The position numbers and the translations under genes are program-made. The notes under the pieces were generated by a model, which searched no databases, was not told the DNA's origin, and was given only the letters and a program-made list of their open reading frames with translations. Positions 16,673 through 25,899 of a stretch of DNA of 64,000 nucleotides are shown here, in pieces; position 1 is the first letter of the stretch; the number at the start of each line of letters is the position of its first letter. This DNA is from Roseovarius amoyensis (lineage in GTDB: Bacteria > Pseudomonadota > Alphaproteobacteria > Rhodobacterales > Rhodobacteraceae), in assembly GCF_003260265.1 (NCBI RefSeq), contig NZ_QITQ01000007.1:62001-126000 (forward strand). The letters run 5' to 3'.

Positions 16673-17710
16673 ATGTCCCGCACGAAACTCACGGCCTCTG
16701 CCATCGCCATCCTGGCGGTTTCCGCCACCGCCGCCGCCGCGCGCGACGAGATCCGCATTGTCGGCTCGTCGACCGTGTTCCCCTATACCCAGGCGGTTTC
16801 CGAACAGTTCGCCAACAACACCGGCGCCCCCTCGCCCATCGTCGAATCGACCGGCACCGGCGGCGGCATGAAGATCTTCTGCGCCGGCATCGGCGAGGAT
16901 CACCCCGACCTGACCGGCGCATCGCGCGCGATGAAAGCATCGGAATACGAGCTGTGCCAGTCGAACGGCGTGACCGACATCACCGAGGCGATGATCGGCT
17001 ATGACGGCCTGTCCATCGCCGTTTCGCGCGACTCCGACCTGGAATGGGACCTGACGCTTGAACAGGTCTACCTGGCGCTGGCCGCACAGGTTCCCGGCCC
17101 CGACGGGCTGGTCGACAACCCCTATCAGAAATGGTCGGACATCGACCCCAGCCTGCCCGACCTGGACATCCTCGCCTATGGCCCGCCGCCGACCTCCGGC
17201 ACGCGCGACGCCTTTGTCGAGCTGGCGATGCATGCCGGCTGCAAGGCCAACGAATGGGTCAAGGCGCAGGGCGCCGACAAGAAATGGGTCAAGGAAAACT
17301 GCTCGCGCATGCGCCAGGACGGCCCCTTTGTCGAAGCCGGCGAGAACGACAACCTGATCGTTCAGCGCCTGCAGGCCGACGCGCACGCGGTGGGCATCTT
17401 TGGCTATTCATTCCTGTATGAGAACGCCGATACCCTCAAGCCGGTGCTGATCAACGGCGTCGAACCCTCGGCCGAAACCATCGGCGATTTCTCCTATCCG
17501 ATCTCGCGGCCGCTCTATTTCTACGTCAAGAACGCGCATCGCGGCGTGATCCCGAACCTGCAGGAGTTCGTCGAGGAGTACATGTCCGAAGACGCCATGG
17601 CGCCCGGTGGCTACCTCGAAGAGCGCGGCATGGTCACCCTGCCCGACGATGTGCGCTCCAAAACACAAGACGCCGTGATCGGCGGCGACAACATGGAACC
17701 GAAGGCCTGA
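16673..17710 (+). CDS. pstS: Periplasmic phosphate-binding protein PstS
   Basis: 345 residues with a signal peptide (KLTASAIAILAVSATAAAA, cleaved near residue 23). The mature part shows phosphate-binding loops: IVGSSTVFPYTQ, the STGTGGGMKIFC segment, TGASRAM and PPPTSGTRDAF. It captures inorganic phosphate and delivers it to PstCA. A GGAGAAG ribosome-binding site precedes ATG 16673. It is the first gene behind the Pho box and is followed by a strong hairpin, which would let it be made in excess over the membrane subunits. Confidence 0.95.
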   Translation: MSRTKLTASAIAILAVSATAAAARDEIRIVGSSTVFPYTQAVSEQFANNTGAPSPIVESTGTGGGMKIFCAGIGEDHPDLTGASRAMKASEYELCQSNGVTDITEAMIGYDGLSIAVSRDSDLEWDLTLEQVYLALAAQVPGPDGLVDNPYQKWSDIDPSLPDLDILAYGPPPTSGTRDAFVELAMHAGCKANEWVKAQGADKKWVKENCSRMRQDGPFVEAGENDNLIVQRLQADAHAVGIFGYSFLYENADTLKPVLINGVEPSAETIGDFSYPISRPLYFYVKNAHRGVIPNLQEFVEEYMSEDAMAPGGYLEERGMVTLPDDVRSKTQDAVIGGDNMEPKA

Positions 17711-17728
17711 CAGGCCCCTGGTCCGATA

Positions 17729-17753
17729 CCGCCCGGCCCCTGCGGCCGGGCGG
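17729..17753 (+). promoter_or_regulatory. Intercistronic hairpin between pstS and pstC
   Basis: A perfect 10-bp stem (CCGCCCGGCC / GGCCGGGCGG) with the five-base loop CCTGC, starting 19 bases after the pstS stop. No T-run follows, so it is more likely an RNA-stability or partial-attenuation element than a full terminator. Confidence 0.55.
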
Positions 17754-17786
17754 CCCACCCCCACATTTCGAATTCAGGCGCGCCCC

Positions 17787-19163
17787 ATGACCAGCATTGC
17801 CTTTCTCGCGCTCTTCGCGATCTCGATCATCGGCTACGTCTGGAACATCACGGCCGTGAATGCGATCCGCAAGGGCGGGAACAGGCTGCATTCGCTGGGC
17901 TATTTCCACGGGATGTACGCCTTTCTGGTCTCATTCATCCCGGTTTTCGTCGTCATCCTGCTTTGGCTGCTGCTACAGGGGCCGGTCATTGAATGGATCG
18001 TGGCCGGCGGGCTGCCGGCGGGCGAATATGACGGCCTCGGCACCGGCGAACAGCAACTCGTCATGGCCGAGATCAAGTCGATCGCGCGCGGCACCATCTT
18101 CGGCGAGCCCGAAGAGTGGAAGATCGCCGCAGCCGAGCGGCTGACCCGCCTCTACACCCTCTCGTCCCGGGCGATGCTGATCGCCGTGGTGGCCCTCGGG
18201 CTGGGGCTGATGTTCCTGTCGCGCAGCAAGGTTTCCGCCGAGTTTCGCGCCCGCCACGGGGTGGAGCATATCGTTTCGGGGCTGATGATCTTTTGCGCCA
18301 CGACGGCAGTCTTTGTCACCATCGGCATCGTCGCCTCGCTGCTGTTCGAAACCTTAAAGTTCTTCGACAAGGTTTCGGTTTCCGAGTTCCTGTTCGGCAC
18401 CAACTGGGAGCCGCAGATCCCCCTGCGCGAAGACCAGGTCGCAGCCGAAGGCGCCTTTGGCTGGCTGCCGGTGATCCTGGGCACGCTGGTCATCACCGCG
18501 GTTGCGTTGTTCATCGCGGTGCCGGTCGGGCTGATGTCGGCGATCTATCTGAACGAATTCGCGCCCTGCCGCCTGCGCGCCGTGGTCAAGCCTGCACTGG
18601 AAATCCTCGCCGGTGTGCCGACGGTGGTCTACGGCTTCTTCGCCGTGCTGACGGTGGCGCCGGCGATCCGCGCCTTTGGCGCCCAGATCGGCATCGACGT
18701 CGCCCCCAATACAGCGCTGGCGGCAGGCGGGGTGATGGGGATCATGCTGATCCCGTTCATTTCCTCCTTTACCGATGACGCCCTGTCTGCCGTTCCCAGG
18801 ACGCTCAGCGACGGGGCGCTCGGGCTGGGCGCAACGCGCGCCGAGATGGTGACCACGGTGCTGTTTCCGGCCGCCATTCCCGGCATCGTTGGCGGTGTCC
18901 TGCTGGCCGTCAGCCGCGCCATCGGGGAAACCATGATCGTGGTGATGGCCGCCGGGCTGATCGCCAAGATGACACTCAACCCGCTGGACAGCGTGACCAC
19001 GGTGACGGTGCAGATCGTCACTCTGCTGATCGGTGACACGTCATTCGACAACCCCAAGACGCTGGCCGCCTTTGCGCTGGGGATGATGCTGTTCATCGTC
19101 ACGCTGATCATCAACATCTTCGCCATCCGCATCGTGCGCAAATACCGCGAAGCCTATGACTGA
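17787..19163 (+). CDS. pstC: Phosphate ABC transporter permease PstC
   Basis: 458 residues. An N-terminal extension with two or more helices (about residues 1-65) precedes a periplasmic-loop segment, then the six-helix ABC permease core with the cytoplasmic coupling motif SDGALGLGATRAEMVTTVLFP (EAA loop) near residue 335. It pairs with PstA to form the phosphate channel. The long N-terminal extension is common for PstC in alphaproteobacteria. It overlaps pstA by eight bases. Confidence 0.95.
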   Translation: MTSIAFLALFAISIIGYVWNITAVNAIRKGGNRLHSLGYFHGMYAFLVSFIPVFVVILLWLLLQGPVIEWIVAGGLPAGEYDGLGTGEQQLVMAEIKSIARGTIFGEPEEWKIAAAERLTRLYTLSSRAMLIAVVALGLGLMFLSRSKVSAEFRARHGVEHIVSGLMIFCATTAVFVTIGIVASLLFETLKFFDKVSVSEFLFGTNWEPQIPLREDQVAAEGAFGWLPVILGTLVITAVALFIAVPVGLMSAIYLNEFAPCRLRAVVKPALEILAGVPTVVYGFFAVLTVAPAIRAFGAQIGIDVAPNTALAAGGVMGIMLIPFISSFTDDALSAVPRTLSDGALGLGATRAEMVTTVLFPAAIPGIVGGVLLAVSRAIGETMIVVMAAGLIAKMTLNPLDSVTTVTVQIVTLLIGDTSFDNPKTLAAFALGMMLFIVTLIINIFAIRIVRKYREAYD

Positions 19164-20469
19164 GGCCACTGACATGACCGATATGACCGCCTCCCCCTCC
19201 GGCGCCCTGGCGACCGATGCACGCCTGCGCGCCCGGCTGCGCCAGCGCAAACGCAAACAGGTAATCCTGCAGGGCCTCGGGCTGGGCGCGATTTCCTTTG
19301 CCGGGCTGATGCTCTTCATCCTGGTCGCCTCGCTGGTCTCGACCGGCTACAAGGCGGTGACCCAGACCCACCTGACGGTCGAGGTCTTTGTCGACCCGCA
19401 GGAAATATCCGTCGACAAGCTGCCGCGCGGGGGCTTCCGCGACGTGCTGGCCGCGGCGCTGATCAAGGAATTCCCCGACATGGCCGAGGCGGGCCGCAAG
19501 GATCTGCGCGCGCTGACCGGGGTCTATTCCAACGGCGCCCAGTTCCGGCTGCGCGACATGATCGTGGCCGACCCCGGCCTGATCGGGCAGACGGTCACGC
19601 TGACGGTGCCGGTATCGGACCCCTTTGACCAGCTGCAAAAGGACCTGATCAAGCGCGAAACACCCCAGGCGCAGCGCCGGGTCGATGACCGCCAGATCGC
19701 ATGGTTCGACACGCTGGCCGAGCGCGGGATGATATCGGAGCCGATCAACTGGGGCCTGCTGACCAACGCCGACTCGCGCTTTCCCGAACTTGCCGGGCTC
19801 AAGGGCGCATTGGTGGGGTCGTTCTGGGCGCTGCTGGTCTGCTTCGCTATCTCGTTTCCCGTCGGCATCGGAGCGGCGATCTATCTGGAAGAGTTCGCGC
19901 CCAAAAACCGCATGAGCGACATCATCGAGGTCAACATCAACAACCTCGCCGCCGTGCCATCGGTCGTGTTCGGCCTGCTGGCGCTGGCGGTGTTTCTGGG
20001 CTGGTTCGGGCTGCCGCGTTCAGCGCCGCTGGTGGGGGGGATGACGCTGGCGCTGATGACCATGCCGACGATCATCATCTCCACCCGCGCCGCGCTGAAG
20101 GCGGTGCCGCCCTCGATCCGCGAGGCCGCGCTTGGCGTGGGCGCGTCCAGACACCAGGTGGTGTTCGGCCATGTCCTGCCGCTGGCAATGCCGGGCGTCA
20201 TGACCGGCACCATCATCGGTCTGGCGCAGGCGCTGGGCGAAACCGCGCCGCTGCTGCTGATCGGGATGAACGCCTTTATCACCTCGGCCCCCGGCACCCC
20301 GCTGGACAGCGCCACCGCCCTGCCCACCCAGATCTTCATCTGGGCCGACAGCCCCGAACGCGGTTTTGTCTCGCGCACCTCGGCGGCGATCCTGGTGTTG
20401 CTGGGCTTTCTGGTGATGATGAACGGTATCGCGATCTATCTGCGCAACAAGTTCGAGCGGTCGTGGTAA
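19156..20469 (+). CDS. pstA: Phosphate ABC transporter permease PstA
   Basis: 437 residues. A basic N-terminus (RLRARLRQRKRKQ) and first helix precede a large periplasmic domain at about residues 65-200, then the permease core with the coupling motif REAALGVGASRHQVVFGHVLP. Second channel subunit of the Pst transporter. ATG 19156 overlaps the pstC stop (ATGACTGA); further in-frame ATGs at 19174 and 19183 are possible starts. Confidence 0.95.
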   Translation: MTEATDMTDMTASPSGALATDARLRARLRQRKRKQVILQGLGLGAISFAGLMLFILVASLVSTGYKAVTQTHLTVEVFVDPQEISVDKLPRGGFRDVLAAALIKEFPDMAEAGRKDLRALTGVYSNGAQFRLRDMIVADPGLIGQTVTLTVPVSDPFDQLQKDLIKRETPQAQRRVDDRQIAWFDTLAERGMISEPINWGLLTNADSRFPELAGLKGALVGSFWALLVCFAISFPVGIGAAIYLEEFAPKNRMSDIIEVNINNLAAVPSVVFGLLALAVFLGWFGLPRSAPLVGGMTLALMTMPTIIISTRAALKAVPPSIREAALGVGASRHQVVFGHVLPLAMPGVMTGTIIGLAQALGETAPLLLIGMNAFITSAPGTPLDSATALPTQIFIWADSPERGFVSRTSAAILVLLGFLVMMNGIAIYLRNKFERSW

Positions 20470-20493
20470 CAGATGACCCGGGAGACCAACCTC

Positions 20494-21291
20494 ATGTACG
20501 ACACGTCCATTTCGGAGAAAACCGTGACCCAGAACAGTATCAAGTTCTCCGCCCGCAACGTGCAGGTCCATTACGGGGACACGCACGCCATCAAGGATGT
20601 GAGCGTCGACATCGAGGACAAGACCGTGACCGCCTTTATCGGCCCCTCAGGCTGTGGCAAGTCGACCTTTCTGCGCTGTCTCAACCGGATGAACGACACC
20701 ATCGACATCTGCCGGGTCGAGGGCGATATCCGCCTGGACGGCCAGGACATCTATGACAAGCGGGTGGACCCGGTGCAGCTGCGCGCCAAGGTTGGCATGG
20801 TGTTCCAGAAACCGAACCCGTTTCCGAAATCCATCTATGACAACGTCGCCTACGGGCCGAAAATTCACGGTCTGGCCCGCAACAAGGCCGATCTGGACGA
20901 AATCGTCGAACGCGCCCTGCGCCGCGGCGCCATCTGGGACGAGGTCAAGGACCGGCTCAACGAGCCGGGCACCGGGCTGTCGGGCGGCCAGCAGCAGCGG
21001 CTGTGCATCGCCCGTGCCGTGGCCACCGAACCCGAGGTCCTGCTGATGGACGAGCCGTGCTCGGCGCTGGACCCGATCGCCACCAGCCAGGTCGAGGAAC
21101 TGATGGACGAGCTGCGCAAGAACTATTCGCTGGTGATCGTCACCCACTCGATGCAGCAGGCCGCGCGCGTCAGCCAGAAAACGGCGTTCTTTCACCTCGG
21201 CAACCTGGTGGAATTCGGCGAGACGGGGCAGATCTTCACCAACCCGCAGGACGAACGCACGGAAAGCTATATCACCGGCCGGATCGGCTAA
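20494..21291 (+). CDS. pstB: Phosphate ABC transporter ATPase PstB
   Basis: The ATPase of the Pst transporter: Walker [10 protein letters not shown] loop (VFQKPNPFP), ABC signature LSGGQQQRL, Walker B VLLMDEP and the switch His in VTHSM. ATG 20494 is chosen because GGGAGA lies seven bases upstream. ATG 20473, three bases after pstA, gives seven more residues but has no evident ribosome-binding site. 265 residues, the usual length. Confidence 0.95.
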   Translation: MYDTSISEKTVTQNSIKFSARNVQVHYGDTHAIKDVSVDIEDKTVTAFIGPSGCGKSTFLRCLNRMNDTIDICRVEGDIRLDGQDIYDKRVDPVQLRAKVGMVFQKPNPFPKSIYDNVAYGPKIHGLARNKADLDEIVERALRRGAIWDEVKDRLNEPGTGLSGGQQQRLCIARAVATEPEVLLMDEPCSALDPIATSQVEELMDELRKNYSLVIVTHSMQQAARVSQKTAFFHLGNLVEFGETGQIFTNPQDERTESYITGRIG

Positions 21292-21300
21292 GGAGCGGAC

Positions 21301-22017
21301 ATGAAGCAGGATGAACATATCGCCTCGGCCTTCGACCGGGACCTGGAAGGGCTGCAGGCGCAGATCATGAAAATGGGCGGGCTGGTCGAGGATGCGATCC
21401 TCAAGGCCGCCACCGCGCTGGAGATGCGTGACGAGGAACTGGCCAAACAGGTGCGCGCGGACGACCGCGCCATCGACGGGCTGGAGGAACACATCAACGA
21501 AGAGGCCGCGCGCATCATCGCCATGCGCCAGCCCATCGCCGTGGACCTGCGCATCATCCTGACGGTGATGAAGATCGCCGCCAACCTCGAACGTATCGGC
21601 GACTATGCCAAGAACATGGCCAAGCGCACCACCGTCCTGTCGCAGATGCAGCAGATCGAGGGCGCCCCGGCCGCGGTGCGACGCATGGCGCGCGAGGTGC
21701 AGCGCATGCTCAAGGACGCGCTGGATGCCTTCGTGCAGCGCAACGCCGACCTGGCGGCCGAGGTGGTGGCGCGCGACACCGATGTCGATCAGATGTATAA
21801 TGCTCTTTTCCGCGAGTTTCTGACCTTCATGATGGAGGACCCGCGCAACATCACCAGCTGCATGCACCTGCATTTCATCGCCAAGAACACCGAACGGATG
21901 GGCGATCATGTCACCAACATTGCCGAACAGGTGATCTATCTGGCCACCGGCGAGTTGCCCGACAGCGACCGCCCCAAGGTCGACAACACCGCCCTGACGG
22001 CGGACGCCGAGGACTAG
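21301..22017 (+). CDS. phoU: Phosphate signalling protein PhoU
   Basis: 238 residues, all helical, with two PhoU repeats each carrying the family's acidic metal-binding segment (ADDRAIDGLEEHINEEAARII and the RDTDVDQMYNALFREFL region). PhoU links the Pst transporter to PhoR and keeps the regulon off in high phosphate. Nine bases separate it from pstB, with AAGGAG upstream of the ATG. Confidence 0.95.
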   Translation: MKQDEHIASAFDRDLEGLQAQIMKMGGLVEDAILKAATALEMRDEELAKQVRADDRAIDGLEEHINEEAARIIAMRQPIAVDLRIILTVMKIAANLERIGDYAKNMAKRTTVLSQMQQIEGAPAAVRRMAREVQRMLKDALDAFVQRNADLAAEVVARDTDVDQMYNALFREFLTFMMEDPRNITSCMHLHFIAKNTERMGDHVTNIAEQVIYLATGELPDSDRPKVDNTALTADAED

Positions 22018-22024
22018 CCCGCCC

Positions 22025-22717
22025 ATGGTCGCCGCAAACAGCCCCCTTATCCTGCTGGTCGATGACGAGGCCGCCCAGCGCGGGATGATCGCCTACAACC
22101 TCGCCACCGAGGGCTATCGCGTGAACGAGGCCCGCGACGGCGAAGAAGCGATGCTGCTGGTGGCAGAGGACCCGCCGGACCTGATTGTGCTGGATTGGAT
22201 GATGCCCAACCTGTCGGGGATAGAGGTCTGCCGCCGGCTCAAGGCCCGCCCCAAGACCCGGCAGATCCCGGTGATCATGCTTTCGGCCCGGTCAGAGGAA
22301 CCCGACCGCATCCGCGGGCTGGAAACCGGCGCCGACGATTATGTGACCAAACCCTATTCCGTGGCCGAGCTGCTGGCCCGCATCCGCGCCAACCTGCGGC
22401 GCGCGCGCCCCTCGACCGTCGGCGTGGTGCTGGAATACGACGATATCCGCCTGGACGCGGAAACCCACCGCGTCACCCGCTCGGGCAAGGAACTGTCGCT
22501 CGGCCCGACCGAGTTCCGCCTGCTGGCCACGCTGATGGAAAGGCCCGGCCGGGTGCTGAGCCGCGAACAATTGCTTGACCGGGTCTGGGGCCGCGACATC
22601 CATGTCGAGACCCGCACCGTCGATGTGCATATCGGCCGCCTGCGCAAGGCCCTGTGCCACCATGGCGGCGACGATCCCCTGCGCACCGTACGCGGCGCCG
22701 GTTACGCCCTGGGCTGA
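22025..22717 (+). CDS. phoB: Phosphate-regulon response regulator PhoB
   Basis: 230 residues. The receiver domain has the acidic pair in LLVDDEAAQ, the phospho-acceptor Asp57 in IVLDWMMP, the Ser of SARS and the Lys of TKPY. It is followed by an OmpR-type winged helix (LSLGPTEFRLLATLM, RTVDVHIGRLRKAL, VRGAGYAL). It binds the 11-bp repeats such as those upstream of pstS. Last gene of the locus, seven bases after phoU, and followed by a terminator. Confidence 0.95.
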   Translation: MVAANSPLILLVDDEAAQRGMIAYNLATEGYRVNEARDGEEAMLLVAEDPPDLIVLDWMMPNLSGIEVCRRLKARPKTRQIPVIMLSARSEEPDRIRGLETGADDYVTKPYSVAELLARIRANLRRARPSTVGVVLEYDDIRLDAETHRVTRSGKELSLGPTEFRLLATLMERPGRVLSREQLLDRVWGRDIHVETRTVDVHIGRLRKALCHHGGDDPLRTVRGAGYALG

Positions 22718-22735
22718 ACCGGCCCTTGCCGCGAA

Positions 22736-22765
22736 AAAGGGCGCGGACATTGCGCCCGGCCCTTT
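22736..22765 (+). terminator. Terminator after phoB
   Basis: AAAGGGC and GCCCTTT form a seven-pair outer stem with an inner GCG/CGC extension, 18 bases after the phoB stop. The 3' side is only moderately T-rich (GCATTTCG). Confidence 0.5.
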
Positions 22766-22949
22766 GCATTTCGTCGTGCGGGTGAGTGTTTCGGGGGCTC
22801 GAATAGCAATGGCCGCTTTGAGGCCAAATTTCCAAGTTTCCGCGCAATGGCGAAAGTCAGCTCTCGTGATTTCAAGAATTCAAATGTAGGTGCTCTGTGT
22901 GCGCAGCAGGGCATTGAGTGCAATCCGGTGGCTTTTGCATAGATACCGC

Positions 22950-24584
22950 TTATTCAGCATCGAGTGCAGAGGTCTGTTTGTTAGCAATTTGAAGCGCCAT
23001 TTGTTCGCAGATGTGTTCTCTCAGTTGTTGATCTGACATACCTGCTATGCGAGCATCGTCTGGTTTCATACTGACTTGAATCGCGAGTTGGGTTCGGTCG
23101 TAATCGGCATAGATCTCCATCATTCGGCAGAAGAATTCGTATGGTGTCTTTAATGTCTTGCTGACGTTCTGTATTTCGCCGAAATAGGCTTCCTTGTTTT
23201 CCAAATAGTCCGCGAATGCGGCATCGCTCAGTTGCTCAGTAAGTATGTGTCCTTGTCCATCCGGCGTGTTGACGACGATGTGCGCTGTCTTGGTGCTTTC
23301 CATGACTACAGCGGATCGGACAGTTCCGATCAAACCTCCGGCGATCTCATCCGTGAAGTTATATGTCTGGCCAATCTGCAACCGTTCTGGCTCACCCGGC
23401 GTGTTGTCCGAGGGCAAGGAGCCGTCAAAGGTCGACGGAAAACTGCCGATTTTTCCAAGGGCGTCCGCGATGTCGAAAAGCCGCTGATATTTTTGGTCCA
23501 GTGCATACTTCTCAGCGAAACTGTAATGTCCAGGTCTGTTAAAGTCTGCGATCCTAAATCCAATAGGGGACGCGGCAAATACGGGACGCTCGTATAGATG
23601 CCGGTGCATCGCAATGTTTGTTATAAAAACAAAGGCTTCAGCTTTGGGAGCCTGCGGGTTTCTTTCGCAGTCGATTATTTTCTTGGTTGCAGCGTCCAGA
23701 ATTTCTGGACGGTTCTCTTCACTAATGTTGGCATCCATAGGAGCGTTAATATCGATAAAAACAAGTCGCTCTGCTTCAGACGGTTTCTTGAGGGCTCCAT
23801 GAAGGTGAGTTATAATCTTGCCTAGTGGTTTTTGATCGGTACCGCCGTCTTTTTCGGTTTTCCCAAGTAACCCATTGACTGACCGCATCTTGGCCTCGAC
23901 GGAATAGCGCTTGCCGCTGGCCTTGTGGATCGCTGCGAACTCGCAGTGCTTTGTTTTCCGGTCTGTCTCGTCTTCCAGGATTAGTTCATAACCAGCCCGA
24001 ATGAGTGCTCCGGCAACCATGAGTTCATAGAAAGCACCTTGGAAGTTCGACCGATCCTTTAGTCTGACAACCATAAGCGCCTGCAGTTCGACGTTGTGCG
24101 CCAGTAGGTAGAGGTTGTACGCCAATCCAAGATAACAGGTTACAAGCCCGTTCACTTCAGTGCTGCGCACTTTCCCGTCCGGAACGTTGGATTCCTTCTG
24201 GTACAGGCAAAAGCTCTGGTACCATTGAATAATTTGGTGACGCTCGCTTTCGGGCTTTGCAATTTCCGAATTGCCCCACTCCGAGCCCAGTACTTCCTTT
24301 ATGTAGAACATCAAGAAGTCGGGAAACGTCTTCCAACCCTTTGAGAAGTGGAGGCGGTTCTTGACGGCAACGAACTGATGGTCTTTGTGCTTTGCCGCAA
24401 TTATCGGTTTGCCCAATCCTTGCTGGTTCTGGCGTATCCGTTCGTCCGCTTTGGCTTTATTGATTAGGGCGGCAGGAATCTTGGGGGGCGTTAGTTGTTC
24501 CTCCGGGCGATACCGACCGCAGCAGCGCTTGTATTTTCGTCCGCTTCCACACGGGCAAGGTTGGTTTCGACCGATCTTTGTCAA
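22950..24584 (-). CDS. SEC-C motif protein with a PD-(D/E)XK nuclease-like core, horizontally acquired
   Basis: 544 residues. A SEC-C zinc motif occupies residues 8-23 (Cys10, Cys12, Cys21, Cys22), as in SecA tails and many accessory proteins. A central stretch of about 175-235 (GAFYELMVAGALIRAGYEL ... CEFAAI ... YSVEAKMR) has the spacing E187-E215-ExK(230-232) of PD-(D/E)XK endonuclease folds. The remainder is unrecognised. The start is TTG 24584 with AGGCGG nearby. The gene is clearly richer in A+T than phoB or znuA and stands alone between them with its own flanks, as an acquired gene would. A defence or DNA-processing role is inference. Confidence 0.6.
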   Translation of the reverse strand: MTKIGRNQPCPCGSGRKYKRCCGRYRPEEQLTPPKIPAALINKAKADERIRQNQQGLGKPIIAAKHKDHQFVAVKNRLHFSKGWKTFPDFLMFYIKEVLGSEWGNSEIAKPESERHQIIQWYQSFCLYQKESNVPDGKVRSTEVNGLVTCYLGLAYNLYLLAHNVELQALMVVRLKDRSNFQGAFYELMVAGALIRAGYELILEDETDRKTKHCEFAAIHKASGKRYSVEAKMRSVNGLLGKTEKDGGTDQKPLGKIITHLHGALKKPSEAERLVFIDINAPMDANISEENRPEILDAATKKIIDCERNPQAPKAEAFVFITNIAMHRHLYERPVFAASPIGFRIADFNRPGHYSFAEKYALDQKYQRLFDIADALGKIGSFPSTFDGSLPSDNTPGEPERLQIGQTYNFTDEIAGGLIGTVRSAVVMESTKTAHIVVNTPDGQGHILTEQLSDAAFADYLENKEAYFGEIQNVSKTLKTPYEFFCRMMEIYADYDRTQLAIQVSMKPDDARIAGMSDQQLREHICEQMALQIANKQTSALDAE

Positions 24585-24726
24585 GTTGTCCGCCTTCGCA
24601 GTGTGCGCCTCAAGTGCTGTGAAGTTAGTCTTTCACAACTGGCAGTAACTTTCCAACCAGGATCCGTTATTGAACCTGACGTCACGCCCGCAAGGCGCTC
24701 AACCACGCACTGCACCACAAACGAAA

Positions 24727-24753
24727 AGGGGCGCGGACCTTGCCCGCGCCCCT
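24727..24753 (-). terminator. Rho-independent terminator of znuA
   Basis: Read leftward: a nine-pair stem (AGGGGCGCG / CGCGCCCCT) with a nine-base loop, followed by TTTTCGTTT, 23 bases beyond the znuA stop. Confidence 0.75.
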
Positions 24754-24775
24754 GCCGTGCCCTGTCAGGCAGACC

Positions 24776-25768
24776 TCAGAGACATTCGCCGATCGCCCCG
24801 GCGACATGGTTGATCAGCTGGATATAGAAATCCGGCCCCGGGGGGATATCGGCGCCCATCGGGTCGATCACCCCCGAATTGGTGCCGCCGGCGGTCACTG
24901 CCTCGATCAGGCCGGGGTCGAACTGGGGTTCTGCCAGAACGCAGGTAACACCGCTATCGGCCAGCGCGTCGCGCAGTTCGGCCAGCCGCCCCGGCCCCGG
25001 GTCGCTGGCATCGCCTTCCGCTATGGAGCCGAACGCATGCAGGCCGAAACGGTTTTCGAAATACTGGTAGGCGTCGTGAAAGACCACGAAACGCTGTTCG
25101 CGCAGCGGGGCGATGAAATGCGCCACGCGGATCGCGGCCGCGCCGATTTCATCCTGTGCCCTTTCGGCGTTGGCGCGGTAGAGGTCGGCATTGGCCGGGT
25201 CGGCCTCGGCCAGAACCTCTGCCATGGCGCGCACCCAGACCCTGGCATTCTCGGGGTCGAGCCAGGCATGGGGATCGAGCCCCGAATGGTCATGCGCGTG
25301 GTCATCATGGCCGTCATCGTGGTCATGGTCGTCATGGTCGTGCGCTTCTTCGTGACCATGCTCATCCTCGTGGTCATGGTCGTGATCATCCTCCAACTGG
25401 GCGAAAACCGCACCTTCGCGGTACTCCAGGCGGGTGGTTCCCGGCACCTCGATCAGTTCCACCACGCGGGCATCCGCTGCCAGCGTCTCTATCGCGCCGT
25501 CCAGCCAGGGCGTCAGCCCCCCGCCCTGCACGAACACCACATCGGCCCGGTCCAGCGCCGCCGCCTCGCTGGGGCGCAGCGAATACCCGTGCGGCGAGGC
25601 GCCCGGCGGCAGGATCAGCTCGGGCGTGCCCACCCCTTCCATCACCTTGGCGGCAAGCGAATGTATCGGGGCAATATCCGTGGCAACACTGGGTGCGTCG
25701 GCCATCGCGGCGGCCGGCGCCAGGGCCAGCCAGAGAGAGGCAGCGCGAACTGAGGCGCGTATCTGCAT
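24776..25768 (-). CDS. znuA: Zinc ABC transporter substrate-binding protein ZnuA
   Basis: 330 residues from ATG 25768 (AAAGGAA six bases upstream). It has a signal peptide (SVRAASLWLALAPAAAMA), then the cluster A-I metal-binding fold with His residues in DIAPIHSL, SPHGYSL and FHDAYQYF. A central loop of about 40 residues is almost entirely His, Asp and Glu (HDHDHEDEHGHEEAHDHD and onward), the zinc-scavenging loop typical of ZnuA. It delivers zinc to ZnuBC. The gene is divergent from zur-znuCB across a Zur box, and zinc repression is expected. Confidence 0.95.
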   Translation of the reverse strand: MQIRASVRAASLWLALAPAAAMADAPSVATDIAPIHSLAAKVMEGVGTPELILPPGASPHGYSLRPSEAAALDRADVVFVQGGGLTPWLDGAIETLAADARVVELIEVPGTTRLEYREGAVFAQLEDDHDHDHEDEHGHEEAHDHDDHDHDDGHDDHAHDHSGLDPHAWLDPENARVWVRAMAEVLAEADPANADLYRANAERAQDEIGAAAIRVAHFIAPLREQRFVVFHDAYQYFENRFGLHAFGSIAEGDASDPGPGRLAELRDALADSGVTCVLAEPQFDPGLIEAVTAGGTNSGVIDPMGADIPPGPDFYIQLINHVAGAIGECL

Positions 25769-25813
25769 CGGGAGTTCCTTTCCGTGGGGTGTCGTTTCCG
25801 GAGGGTTGATACC

Positions 25814-25828
25814 TGTTACATTATAACA
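25814..25828. promoter_or_regulatory. Zur box between znuA and zur-znuCB
   Basis: The inverted repeat TGTTA-N5-TAACA matches the core of the known Zur operator (TGTTATANTATAACA-like). It is further flanked by TTGATA and TATCAA arms (25806-25834). It lies 46 bp before the znuA ATG and 72 bp before the zur ATG, so one site could repress both units. Confidence 0.75.
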
Positions 25829-25899
25829 TATCAAGAGGCCGATTGACGCTGCACGACCTCACGGTTACGTACATCGCCTCAGGGATCGGAGGGCCGCCC

